This document shows, piece by piece, positions 1 to 6,504 of a stretch of 7,770 nt of DNA. A program made the position numbers and the translations under genes. The stretch spans positions 1 to 7,770 of the forward strand of contig CAJTLB010000040.1 of assembly GCA_910577045.1 (NCBI GenBank), written 5' to 3'. How positions within the stretch are numbered: the first letter of the stretch is position 1; every line of letters begins with the position of its first letter. This stretch comes from an uncultured Lachnospiraceae bacterium. GTDB lineage: Bacteria > Bacillota > Clostridia > Lachnospirales > Lachnospiraceae. Under the pieces are notes generated by a model, which was given only the letters and a program-made list of their open reading frames with translations, did not search any database and was not told the DNA's origin.

Positions 1-54
1 AAGTACCAATACCTCATTCATACTAACGTTTTCATTTACTTGTAATGCTCTCAT
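1..54 (-). CDS. Start of an unidentified phage gene (partial, first 18 codons)
   Basis: An ATG at 54 opens a frame that stays open to the window edge and reads MRALQVNENVSMNEVLVL. Upstream on the minus strand is AGAAAGGAG, a good ribosome binding site about a dozen bases before the ATG, so this looks like a genuine start. It lies downstream of the cement-like gene and of a terminator-like hairpin. In phages with this gene order the next gene is usually the major capsid protein, but 18 residues are too few to recognise a family, so that is only a guess from position. Confidence 0.6.
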   Translation of the reverse strand, partial: MRALQVNENVSMNEVLVL

Positions 55-106
55 AATATACTTGCTCCTTTCTGTTTTTTAAAGTTGTGTAAAATGTGTG
101 TAAATT

Positions 107-457
107 TTATAAATAAAAAAAATCCAAGACGATATAACGCTTGGATTTTCCTTTTTTTAACTTTAACCGCGGTTTGAATACACTAACTGCCTCGTTAGGT
201 TGATACTTACCAACTGACTGGGAAAGATATTCTGTTGCACTTTTGATTTCCCTAGATGCTACGCCTACAAAATCTGCTGCCACATTATGTTCCCCAAAAC
301 CAATTACTTGGCTTTCTTTGTTATAAACCAAAGGCATACCAAATACTACTGGCTCTGTCCCGCCTAATGCGTGTACATCAATAATCATATCTGGCTGCCT
401 GGCATAATCCCCCGCATATCCATGTGTCATAGTCCTTCCAATTACGTTTCCTTTCAT
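107..457 (-). CDS. Structural-cement-like (DUF2190/Gp24-type) head protein, probably shortened
   Basis: The 116-residue product begins MKGNVIGRTMTHGYAGDYAR and continues with an FGMPLVYN segment, an FGEHNVAADFVGVASREIKSATEYLSQ-like core cut here at FVGVASREIK, and then YQPNEAVSVF. This pattern matches phage head-stabilising cement proteins that sit between the DUF2213 protease and the major capsid gene. As I recall the family, homologues continue well past the VSVF position, often to around 200 residues, with a beta-rich half. Here the frame instead gives a short basic tail (KPRLKLKKGKSKRY) and a hydrophobic end encoded by the terminator hairpin. The start overlaps the stop of the upstream protease/scaffold gene by four bases, so it is translationally coupled. 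Either this is a naturally short version or the 3' half has been lost. Family membership is from motif recognition. Confidence 0.65.
   Translation of the reverse strand: MKGNVIGRTMTHGYAGDYARQPDMIIDVHALGGTEPVVFGMPLVYNKESQVIGFGEHNVAADFVGVASREIKSATEYLSQSVGKYQPNEAVSVFKPRLKLKKGKSKRYIVLDFFYL
117..150 (-). terminator. Rho-independent terminator-like hairpin, possibly bidirectional
   Basis: A 10-base inverted repeat (AAAATCCAAG at 119-128, CTTGGATTTT at 140-149) encloses an 11-base loop in which two further CG pairs could form. Read on the minus strand the stem runs straight into a T tract; on the plus strand it is followed by TTTTCCTTTTTTT, so it could stop transcription in both directions. It lies inside the last codons of the cement-like gene rather than after its stop, which is unusual. 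The hairpin is seen directly; terminator activity is inferred. Confidence 0.7.
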
Positions 458-1074
458 TCCTTTTTCCCTCCATTCTTGTGTGGATTCATAGCATCATATG
501 CTTTTTGACAGGCATCCAAATCAATATGGGATGTAGCATCCTTTGCATGTGCCATATTTTCTTTTGTTGTCTGTACAATTTTCTCCATTTCATTTACTTC
601 TCCACTGGTTATATAAGAAATCAGCGAATCTGTAACCGCTTTTCTGTCTGCGCTATCCTTAATCTTAGCAATAACAGGCCTGATCTGTTTTACTATCTCT
701 ACTAAGATTGCTTTATCTGCTACACAAGCAGCTTGGTCTTTTTCTTCTGCTGGCACTACCTTTGCCTCTGTTGTAGCTGCTTTCCCTTCTGTAAGATTTT
801 CTATCAGGCTATCTAGTGGGTCCTTGTCCTGTTCTAGTTCCTCCTTCTTTCCAAGCAGCTGTAAAATCATATCTAGCTTACTATCTAAACTAGAAGCATC
901 TTGATTTTCTTTTCCTTCTTTTTTCTCCTCTTCTTTCTTTTCTACTTCTGTCCCTTGATCGGCTGCTTCCTCCATGACATCTGCTGCGTCCGCTGCCAAT
1001 GTCTCCAACTCTTCTGCTGATGCATCCTTGGCTGCTTTGGCAAAGAGTTTAAAAAATAAATGGTTCTTTTTCAT
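454..1074 (-). CDS. Nested scaffold protein from an internal in-frame start
   Basis: Met191 of the protease/scaffold gene is preceded by AGAAAGGAAGGAAAAG directly before ATG AAA AAG. This purine-rich ribosome binding site is stronger than the one used by the full-length protein. Translation from here would give a 206-residue protein (MKKNHLFFKLFAKAAKD...) that is essentially the acidic, helical scaffold domain without the protease. Several phages make scaffold this way from an in-frame start within the protease gene; the lambda C/Nu3 pair is the classic case. The boundary falls just after the last protease motif and a basic linker (KKKVETVKQPERKEK), where such a start should be. Sequence evidence is good, but in vivo use is inferred. 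Confidence 0.5.
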   Translation of the reverse strand: MKKNHLFFKLFAKAAKDASAEELETLAADAADVMEEAADQGTEVEKKEEEKKEGKENQDASSLDSKLDMILQLLGKKEELEQDKDPLDSLIENLTEGKAATTEAKVVPAEEKDQAACVADKAILVEIVKQIRPVIAKIKDSADRKAVTDSLISYITSGEVNEMEKIVQTTKENMAHAKDATSHIDLDACQKAYDAMNPHKNGGKKE

Positions 1075-1644
1075 CTTTTCCTTCCTTTCTGGCTGTTTTA
1101 CGGTTTCTACTTTCTTTTTTGAATCTAAAATCGCCACCTGTTTCCCAGCTCTTCCACGCATTACTACCGCAATATGGTTCCCCCGGATATGGTGTTGCGA
1201 ATAGCTTCCATCTCCATTATCTGTATAACTACATTCATATCCACAGCTTATCTCCCTTTTTCCTTCTTGGATTGCCTTTATCAAAGACTCGTCTTGGATA
1301 TGTAAATCTGCAACTACATGCTCTTTCCACTTTCCTTCGCCCCTCCTCACATTTTGCGCATGGCCTTTCGCATAAATACTATATGTGTCTGGGGTAAGCA
1401 AATCTGGCGGATGCTCCTCTGTTACAGGTTTCCCTTCAAAGCTAGATAAAGCCTCTTTGGAAAACACCTCTTCAGGAGAACGGTATACTTTTACTACTTT
1501 TGAACAATCCCCCTCCAGCTTCAATTCACTTTCCAAATATTCCATTTCTCCTGTCCGGGCAATTGGTACATTTCGGCAAATTAAAAAGCCCTCAACCGTT
1601 TCCATCTGGTTGGGGCTTATCGTATAGCCATAATATGCAATCAT
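454..1644 (-). CDS. DUF2213 head maturation protease with C-terminal scaffold domain
   Basis: This 396-residue protein has two parts. Residues 1-175 look like the DUF2213 capsid maturation protease: GKPVTEEHPP around 71-80 (His78), REISCGY around 130-136 (Ser133), and GNHIAVVMRGRAG around 155-167 (His157). Ser133 with one or both histidines would fit the serine/histidine active site of assemblin-like prohead proteases; this assignment is inferred. Residues 176-396 are very rich in Glu, Lys, Ala and Asp, low in hydrophobics and mostly helical, as expected of a delta/scaffold domain that is digested after capsid assembly. The ATG at 1644 follows the previous stop by one base and has AGAAAGGA upstream. 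A strong internal ribosome binding site before Met191 suggests that the scaffold is also made alone. The gene lies between the minor capsid and cement genes, the expected position. Confidence 0.8.
   Translation of the reverse strand: MIAYYGYTISPNQMETVEGFLICRNVPIARTGEMEYLESELKLEGDCSKVVKVYRSPEEVFSKEALSSFEGKPVTEEHPPDLLTPDTYSIYAKGHAQNVRRGEGKWKEHVVADLHIQDESLIKAIQEGKREISCGYECSYTDNGDGSYSQHHIRGNHIAVVMRGRAGKQVAILDSKKKVETVKQPERKEKMKKNHLFFKLFAKAAKDASAEELETLAADAADVMEEAADQGTEVEKKEEEKKEGKENQDASSLDSKLDMILQLLGKKEELEQDKDPLDSLIENLTEGKAATTEAKVVPAEEKDQAACVADKAILVEIVKQIRPVIAKIKDSADRKAVTDSLISYITSGEVNEMEKIVQTTKENMAHAKDATSHIDLDACQKAYDAMNPHKNGGKKE
1075..1091 (-). promoter_or_regulatory. Strong internal ribosome binding site for the scaffold
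   Basis: The minus strand reads CAGAAAGGAAGGAAAAG immediately before the ATG at 1074. It offers overlapping AAGGA and GGAAGG anti-Shine-Dalgarno matches at 5 to 8 bases spacing. The encoded residues (QPERKEK) are a linker, so the purine richness could in part reflect Lys/Glu codons; that is the main alternative explanation. Confidence 0.5.
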
Positions 1645-1645
1645 T

Positions 1646-1873
1646 CTATTTTCCTTTCTTTTTTATAGGCAAATGATACTTTTCTCTTAGCTTATTTATC
1701 TCTTCCTGAAACCAATGAGATACTTTGCATAACTCTTCTTCACTTGGTCTCCCATCCATACCTATATAAGCCTTATCTGCTTCGGCATAACGTTCTAATA
1801 TTTCCTTTCTTCTCTTTATACATTCATCCATTAAGGCTTTTCCTTCTTCTTCATAAGTCATCCTCTTTTCCAT
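1646..1873 (-). CDS. Small charged helical phage protein of unknown function
   Basis: This gives a 75-residue protein (MEKRMTYEEEGKALMDECIK...) that I cannot assign to a family with a known role. It is highly charged and apparently all helical, with a central YIGMDGRPSEEELCKVSHWF segment shortened here to GRPSEEEL and a basic end, IKKKGK. There is no signal peptide or membrane segment. The ATG at 1873 has AGGAG just two bases upstream, which is close. A TTG at 1885 and a second ATG at 1861 are possible alternatives, so the start is uncertain. Its TAG stop is one base before the protease ATG, so it is coupled to head genes. It may be an assembly accessory protein or, because it follows the toxin and candidate immunity genes, a second member of that cassette. 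Confidence 0.7.
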   Translation of the reverse strand: MEKRMTYEEEGKALMDECIKRRKEILERYAEADKAYIGMDGRPSEEELCKVSHWFQEEINKLREKYHLPIKKKGK

Positions 1874-1903
1874 CTCTCCTAACAAAATGTTTTCTTTATC
1901 ATA

Positions 1904-2116
1904 CTAAACTAATAAGATTTCTTTAATTTTTTCTGCTTCTTCAACTGTTATTTCATCGTAATCCCAATCTTCCCCCACAAAAATACAGGCTTGCTCTGGT
2001 GCTGGCACCCATAAATTAGTATTTTTATCATATCGTTCAAAATTTCCATTATAAAACCGATATAAACGATTTGCCTTTTTTTTGTCATAACCATAAACAA
2101 AATAGAAATCTTTCAT
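1904..2116 (-). CDS. Candidate immunity protein for the adjacent capsid-borne toxin
   Basis: This 70-residue protein (MKDFYFVYGYDKKKANRLYR...) is rich in aromatic residues in its first half and strongly acidic in its second (GEDWDYDE, VEEAEKIKE), with an estimated net charge of about minus 4. No signal peptide or membrane helix is visible, so it should be cytoplasmic. Its AGGAGG ribosome binding site overlaps the TAG stop of the upstream minor-capsid/toxin gene, six bases before the ATG, which is tight translational coupling. It shares the AT-rich composition of the toxin domain. A small acidic protein directly after a polymorphic toxin C-terminus is the usual place and type for a cognate immunity protein. 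That role is inferred from position, size and charge; no recognised immunity family was identified, and it could instead be an unrelated small phage protein. Confidence 0.7.
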   Translation of the reverse strand: MKDFYFVYGYDKKKANRLYRFYNGNFERYDKNTNLWVPAPEQACIFVGEDWDYDEITVEEAEKIKEILLV

Positions 2117-2124
2117 AAAACCTC

Positions 2125-3795
2125 CTAATTAATTTGCCCAATATTTGCAGGTATCTCTAACCGTTCTGATAACTCAAACATCTTTTTATTTAATTCAGCT
2201 CTTCTTTCTGGTGTGGTAGTGTCTTTTCTTGCTTCTTCATAAAGTTTGTGCATTACTCCATTTTTAAGTTTAAAACTTTCTGGTGTATGGAACTGAATTT
2301 CAAATTTCTGTCCAGAAGGTGCCTGAAAAATACAGTTGACACCTTTATAAGCAGAAGAATGATTCAACCAAGTATTTTTTACTTTTATTGCTTTATATCC
2401 CTTTTTCTTCAAAATATCTGTCACACTTTTATAAGCATTGGAAAGGTTTAAGGCACTATCCTGATAAGTATAGCGAATTACATCATTTGTTGAATGAATG
2501 GTATCTGTAATTACCTGTGAATTTAAACTATATTTACTATCTGTCCCTATTTTTCTCATAAAAGATTCTTTTGTTTTTATACGATATTCCAAGCCCACCA
2601 TAGAAACCCCAGTAGTATCTGAAACCTTCCTTAAATCTGCTGTAATTTCTGGCTCATTAGCAATTATTTTATTATAAGCATTTGTCTTTTGATAAATAGC
2701 TTGTGTTTCTTTCCACTGTTCCGTTTTATTATACTTCATTTCACGGAATTTTTCAAAGTCTTTTGGCACCTTATTCCCAAGAACTTCTTGGTATGCCTTA
2801 TGTTGCTTTTTATCTCTCAAGAGTTTTTGCCGATTTCGTACTTTCTCTCTATATGCTTCTATCTGTTTCTTACTTCGCGGATCATTCGTGATAGGGTTCT
2901 TTTCAAAACTAGAGAAATCCTTGTCTTTTTGAATTTGTTCTTCACTTTTTCCAATAGTTGTATACTTCACAATCGAATGAAGGCAATTTGGATGAATATT
3001 CAAATAGGTGTTGCTAATATCATCACTACCTGCCGCATCTATCTTCCCAAATGCTTTTGTAAGGGCGGGATACTCTGGATTTGTCCCAGAACGGCTATAT
3101 ACCCTTCCTTCTAATGGAGCACAAACAGGGCAGGTAGCCCCTATCTTTACAATCTTATATAAGTCATGCCCTGGGTCTGCTGTTAAGATTGCTGCTACTT
3201 GCGCCTGCCTAGCGGTTGTCCTAGTTGCCATATTACAATAGTCAGATAAGCTCCACTTCCTTCCTGCTTTATCCGTAAAAGAAGTAATTCCCTGGCTTCT
3301 TAGGATTTTTTCCATATCCACTTTTGCTTGTCTGGCACCATATCCTGCTGCCTTACTTTCTGTTACGGTTTTCAAGGCTGCTTTTCTAAGTGCATCTTCT
3401 TCTTGCCTTGCCAATAAAAAGATTTTCTCAACACTTTTTTGTGCAGAAGCAGAAGCCTCCATCACCTCTCCAAGCAAATTATTAGATAATTGTTGTATGG
3501 CACTTGTTTGTGCAATCGTAAGGCTTCTAGCATTGGCATACCCTTTTGCTGCCTTTTCTGTTTTATAAAATATTTTTTCTAACATAGCTGGAATATAATC
3601 CCAGCTATTATCCACCATCTCTTGTAAGATTTTCTGTGTCCGTTCTAATGCTGCTACTTCCGCATAATCTACATAATTATGGGTACGTTTTCTTTTTATT
3701 TCATGAATTAATCTTTGCTCTGTTTTCAAATACAAAAAACGAAGATATGCCATCACATCTTCTTCCTTATCAGGAGGTTTTATATATTTTACCAT
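2125..3795 (-). CDS. Phage minor capsid (MuF-like) protein with C-terminal RelA/SpoT-like toxin domain
   Basis: This 556-residue protein is longer than a plain minor capsid protein. Residues 1-280 match phage minor capsid protein 2/MuF-like head proteins: a helical N-terminus, then CPVC at 222-225 and HPNC at 268-271, a likely metal-binding core. Residues 300-375 are a Lys/Arg-rich helical linker with RDKKQ and an LGNKVPKDFEKFREMKY stretch typical of these proteins. From about 380 the protein changes character: YRIKTKES (404-411), DVIRYTY (438-444), KKGYKAIKVKNTW (464-476), YKGVN (483-487) and FEIQFHT (498-504). Their order resembles the RelA/SpoT synthetase fold (RxKS, Mg-site Asp, GYK.., ExQxxT). 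This suggests a nucleotide pyrophosphokinase effector carried in the head. The exact product ((p)ppGpp, ppApp or modified tRNA) cannot be told. The ATG follows the portal stop by three bases, with AGGAGGA inside the portal end. The C-terminal part is AT-richer than the rest. Confidence 0.8.
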   Translation of the reverse strand: MVKYIKPPDKEEDVMAYLRFLYLKTEQRLIHEIKRKRTHNYVDYAEVAALERTQKILQEMVDNSWDYIPAMLEKIFYKTEKAAKGYANARSLTIAQTSAIQQLSNNLLGEVMEASASAQKSVEKIFLLARQEEDALRKAALKTVTESKAAGYGARQAKVDMEKILRSQGITSFTDKAGRKWSLSDYCNMATRTTARQAQVAAILTADPGHDLYKIVKIGATCPVCAPLEGRVYSRSGTNPEYPALTKAFGKIDAAGSDDISNTYLNIHPNCLHSIVKYTTIGKSEEQIQKDKDFSSFEKNPITNDPRSKKQIEAYREKVRNRQKLLRDKKQHKAYQEVLGNKVPKDFEKFREMKYNKTEQWKETQAIYQKTNAYNKIIANEPEITADLRKVSDTTGVSMVGLEYRIKTKESFMRKIGTDSKYSLNSQVITDTIHSTNDVIRYTYQDSALNLSNAYKSVTDILKKKGYKAIKVKNTWLNHSSAYKGVNCIFQAPSGQKFEIQFHTPESFKLKNGVMHKLYEEARKDTTTPERRAELNKKMFELSERLEIPANIGQIN

Positions 3796-3798
3796 TCC

Positions 3799-5223
3799 TT
3801 ATGCTTCCTCCTCATAAGAAGGAACCATCAACCCTGCCATTGGGTCCTGCATCGATTTATAATCAGAATATGTTTTTCCCTCACTTCGCTTTATCTCCTC
3901 ATCGGTTATCTTATGAAATAAGCCAATTTCCTCTGACAATCCTTTCAACTCTTTTTTAGTAGTTGCTGCATCCATTAAATCGCTTTGATAAACAGATAAA
4001 ATGGATTGTGTTTTCTTTTCTGCAATCGTTGCTAATTCCTCTGAATCTGGTGTTTGAAGAGGCGGAAAATCAATTTGCATATTCTCTGGTACCTCTCCCC
4101 AGGCAGACAATGCCATAATGGGCAGTATTTTTTCCAAAATAGGTCGGAAATAATTTTCTCTTAACCCATCTATGTAATCATAGTAGTTATTCATGTCACT
4201 CTCGCCTGTGGAATTCATTCCTGCAGGAGAACGGCCAAATAACTTTGTTACAGGGGTCCTTGCTGCCCCTGCTACATCCATCATCACACGATCATATACT
4301 TCAGGAAGCCCTGTAAAAGTGTATTGTGTATTATGTATGGCATCTCCTTTATTCACCAGCCTTGTACCAAAGTTACTTTCTATCACACTTTGTGCCCGTA
4401 ATGTTTCCCAAAACCTACGTTGTGCTTCTGTATTATTAACCGCAAGCATTTGATCCAAGGAATCTGTTTCCATATAATTGATATTTGCCCGGAATGTAAG
4501 GGCTGCTATATTAGAAGAAACATTATCCCGTTTTACCAGCTCATGATAAATTGCTTCTAGTTCTGATTCACCCCAGTAAAGCTCTGCTACCTTCTCATAA
4601 TAAGGCAGCTCCCTTCCTATAAACCGGACAATGCGGCTATGATGTACTCTGGATACCATAACCCCTGTCTCCTCATCACGGATAGAATAATACTTTGGTA
4701 GCCCAAAATCAGGGTCTGCTATATCTGCCACGATTTCCGATTCTGGATAAATCCCACTCCACCTATCCAAAATATGTATCCCAAGGAATGTATCTGGTAA
4801 GATAAATCCATAATCCAATGGTTCCGATAGATTATTTTGCCCTTTAATGAGAATAAGCCCTGCTGCCCCACCATAAAGCCTTCCCCAATACATTCCTTCT
4901 AAAATAGACTTACGTAGATGTACAACCCTTTCTAGTTTCTGTAATGTAGCCATTTGTTCTGGTGTTACATTACTTTGTAAGATATACCACTTTCTAACAA
5001 TATCATCTGGAATGGTAGAAATAATATTTTGTGCAATCCAATTTTCTCTGTATAAACTGGTAAGAAGCTGGTGGTTCTGTGTCATTCTAGTAAGAGGATA
5101 TTCTGTAGCCTGCAATAAATCTTGTGTCCCAACTCCAAGTCTTGCTATAGGGTTCGAAAACGCATCCTTTACCTTTATTGTACTTTTTCCATTTTCCTGT
5201 TTCTTTCGGCTTCTCTTTGACAT
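3799..5223 (-). CDS. Portal protein, DUF1073 type
   Basis: The 474-residue portal forms the ring at the capsid vertex through which DNA is packaged and ejected, and which docks the terminase and the neck. Family hallmarks are visible: DAFSNPIARLGVGT (20-33), ATEYPLTRMTQNHQLLTSLYR cut here to EYPLTR (41-46), NWIAQNIISTIPDDIVRKWY (61-80), GMYWGRLYGGAAGLILIKGQ (110-129), DRWSGIYPES (153-162), DPDFGLPKYY (170-179) and TPVTKLFGRSPAGMNSTGES (323-342). The N-terminus is basic and the C-terminus acidic (EEEA). The ATG follows the large-terminase TAG directly, with AAGGGGA upstream. This family is often labelled 'anti-CBASS Acb1-like' in automatic annotation because of shared domain naming; length and location between terminase and minor capsid support a portal here, and no Acb1 phosphodiesterase domain is seen. 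Confidence 0.92.
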   Translation of the reverse strand: MSKRSRKKQENGKSTIKVKDAFSNPIARLGVGTQDLLQATEYPLTRMTQNHQLLTSLYRENWIAQNIISTIPDDIVRKWYILQSNVTPEQMATLQKLERVVHLRKSILEGMYWGRLYGGAAGLILIKGQNNLSEPLDYGFILPDTFLGIHILDRWSGIYPESEIVADIADPDFGLPKYYSIRDEETGVMVSRVHHSRIVRFIGRELPYYEKVAELYWGESELEAIYHELVKRDNVSSNIAALTFRANINYMETDSLDQMLAVNNTEAQRRFWETLRAQSVIESNFGTRLVNKGDAIHNTQYTFTGLPEVYDRVMMDVAGAARTPVTKLFGRSPAGMNSTGESDMNNYYDYIDGLRENYFRPILEKILPIMALSAWGEVPENMQIDFPPLQTPDSEELATIAEKKTQSILSVYQSDLMDAATTKKELKGLSEEIGLFHKITDEEIKRSEGKTYSDYKSMQDPMAGLMVPSYEEEA

Positions 5224-6504
5224 CTATATTCCCCTTCTCCATTCTGGAAGTTTTGTGAAACAATAATACCTTAACGCATCTGGCCCATGGTCTAATTGTT
5301 TTAATGGTTTCTCTTCCCCTCGTTTTACTGCTTTTTCGTCCCAAACATAAGATCGTAATTCTTTTATTAGGCCCTCACATCTTTTATGAACCCTAATTTT
5401 CCCTTGTGTAAATAAAGATGACACTACCCGAATCCCGTCTAATACATCATTTTCGGCAGCAGTAACTACATATCCATGCCCACGTAATTCTGTTATAAAA
5501 CTGGCAGCAGAAGGATCGGATACTATTTCACATTGAAGCTCTGGATTATTCCCCATAAACTCCTTCATATCCTCTCCATATTCCTTATCGCTCTTTTGTC
5601 GCTTTTCTATACGGCTATCCCATCTATATTCCCTGTCTACCCAAATAACCATCCCATCATCATAAATATCTAAAAATACACATGGGTTCGTTGTCCCATA
5701 ATCTATGGAAATTGTCCTTATAGATAAATATTCCAGCCCTTTTGGCCTGCTATCTTCTTGATAGATATTCCTTTCTATAAAGGAAGTATAAATAAGACCT
5801 TCTGCAACTGCCCATAACCCTTTTATATAACGCAAAAAAAAGACACCAGAATACATTTCCTGGTATCTCTTTTTCACTTCTTCCTCTAAGGACAAATTAT
5901 CATCCATCTCAAAGTGAAGATATAATAATTGTTTTTCTTTTCTTTTATCGATCCATTCTAATTTAAACCAATGGATTGGACTATCTGGATTACAATTAAA
6001 CCACCATTTGGAACCAGCTACCGAACAACGTCCTGTTGCCTGGTTTACAAAAGATTCTGGCATGAGTGCCACCTCATCAAAAAATGCCCCTGCTGCTGTA
6101 ATTCCTTGCACCAGTTCCTGCGAACCTTCATCTTTTCCACCAAATATATAAAAATAATTTGTTTTACCATGTCTTGTTACTTCTAACATATTTGGCGTCT
6201 CGCCTGCAATATGGTGGTTACACAAATAGCCCCTACTCCGAAGCATTGCTTTTAAATTGGTTAATACATTTCTTTGAAAAGAGCTTATCGTTTTTCCTGC
6301 CATAATAAAATTTTGCCCATTAAAGCTTTCCATTGCCCAAAAAACAAACCCCAATGACATACATACGGTTTTTCCTGAACGGATTGCCCCATCAGCAATA
6401 ATCCCATTTTTTTCTTTTACTGAAGAGGAACTGCACCACCAATTCAATACTTTCCTCTGTTTTACAGAAAAGGGCTTAAACTTAAATATTGGTTGTCTCT
6501 TCAT
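5224..6504 (-). CDS. terL: Terminase large subunit (PBSX/Terminase_3-like)
   Basis: This is the ATPase-nuclease motor that cuts concatemers and drives DNA into the prohead. From the ATG at 6504 the product has 426 residues, the usual size. Walker A is DGAIRSGKT (38-46), Walker B with the catalytic glutamate is AFFDE (140-144), and the WFNCNPDSPIHWF region (178-190) is typical of this family. The C-terminal RNase H-like nuclease shows SIDYG (Asp268), SDPSA (Asp330) and DHGPDALRY (Asp405, Asp409). The start is chosen because homologues begin with a short basic MKxxxxFKFKPFS segment; the frame is open further up to a GTG at 6534, with another ATG at 6516. The gene overlaps the upstream small-terminase gene by 23 bases and abuts the portal start with no gap. 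Confidence 0.95.
   Translation of the reverse strand: MKRQPIFKFKPFSVKQRKVLNWWCSSSSVKEKNGIIADGAIRSGKTVCMSLGFVFWAMESFNGQNFIMAGKTISSFQRNVLTNLKAMLRSRGYLCNHHIAGETPNMLEVTRHGKTNYFYIFGGKDEGSQELVQGITAAGAFFDEVALMPESFVNQATGRCSVAGSKWWFNCNPDSPIHWFKLEWIDKRKEKQLLYLHFEMDDNLSLEEEVKKRYQEMYSGVFFLRYIKGLWAVAEGLIYTSFIERNIYQEDSRPKGLEYLSIRTISIDYGTTNPCVFLDIYDDGMVIWVDREYRWDSRIEKRQKSDKEYGEDMKEFMGNNPELQCEIVSDPSAASFITELRGHGYVVTAAENDVLDGIRVVSSLFTQGKIRVHKRCEGLIKELRSYVWDEKAVKRGEEKPLKQLDHGPDALRYYCFTKLPEWRRGI

Noticed and set aside
86..104. Two copies of TGTGTAAA with 11-base spacing upstream of the gene at 54
   Set aside because: Short and low in complexity, with no clear -10/-35 pair around it; it could be chance in AT-rich spacer.
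2655..2690. TATAAT on the minus strand near the linker/toxin junction that might drive a separate toxin transcript
   Set aside because: There is no matching -35 at normal spacing, no extended -10, and no ribosome binding site before the nearby in-frame Met codons; AT-rich coding sequence explains it.
2689..3114. 141-residue plus-strand open frame rich in Phe, Leu and Ile that could look like a membrane protein
   Set aside because: The apparent hydrophobicity comes from reading the complement of Lys/Glu-rich codons of the minor capsid protein; there is no start signal and no room for an independent gene.
3799..5223. Anti-CBASS (Acb1) defence-evasion gene
   Set aside because: The family shares a name with Acb1 in databases, but full-length portal motifs, length and position between terminase and minor capsid show an ordinary portal; no phosphodiesterase motifs are visible.
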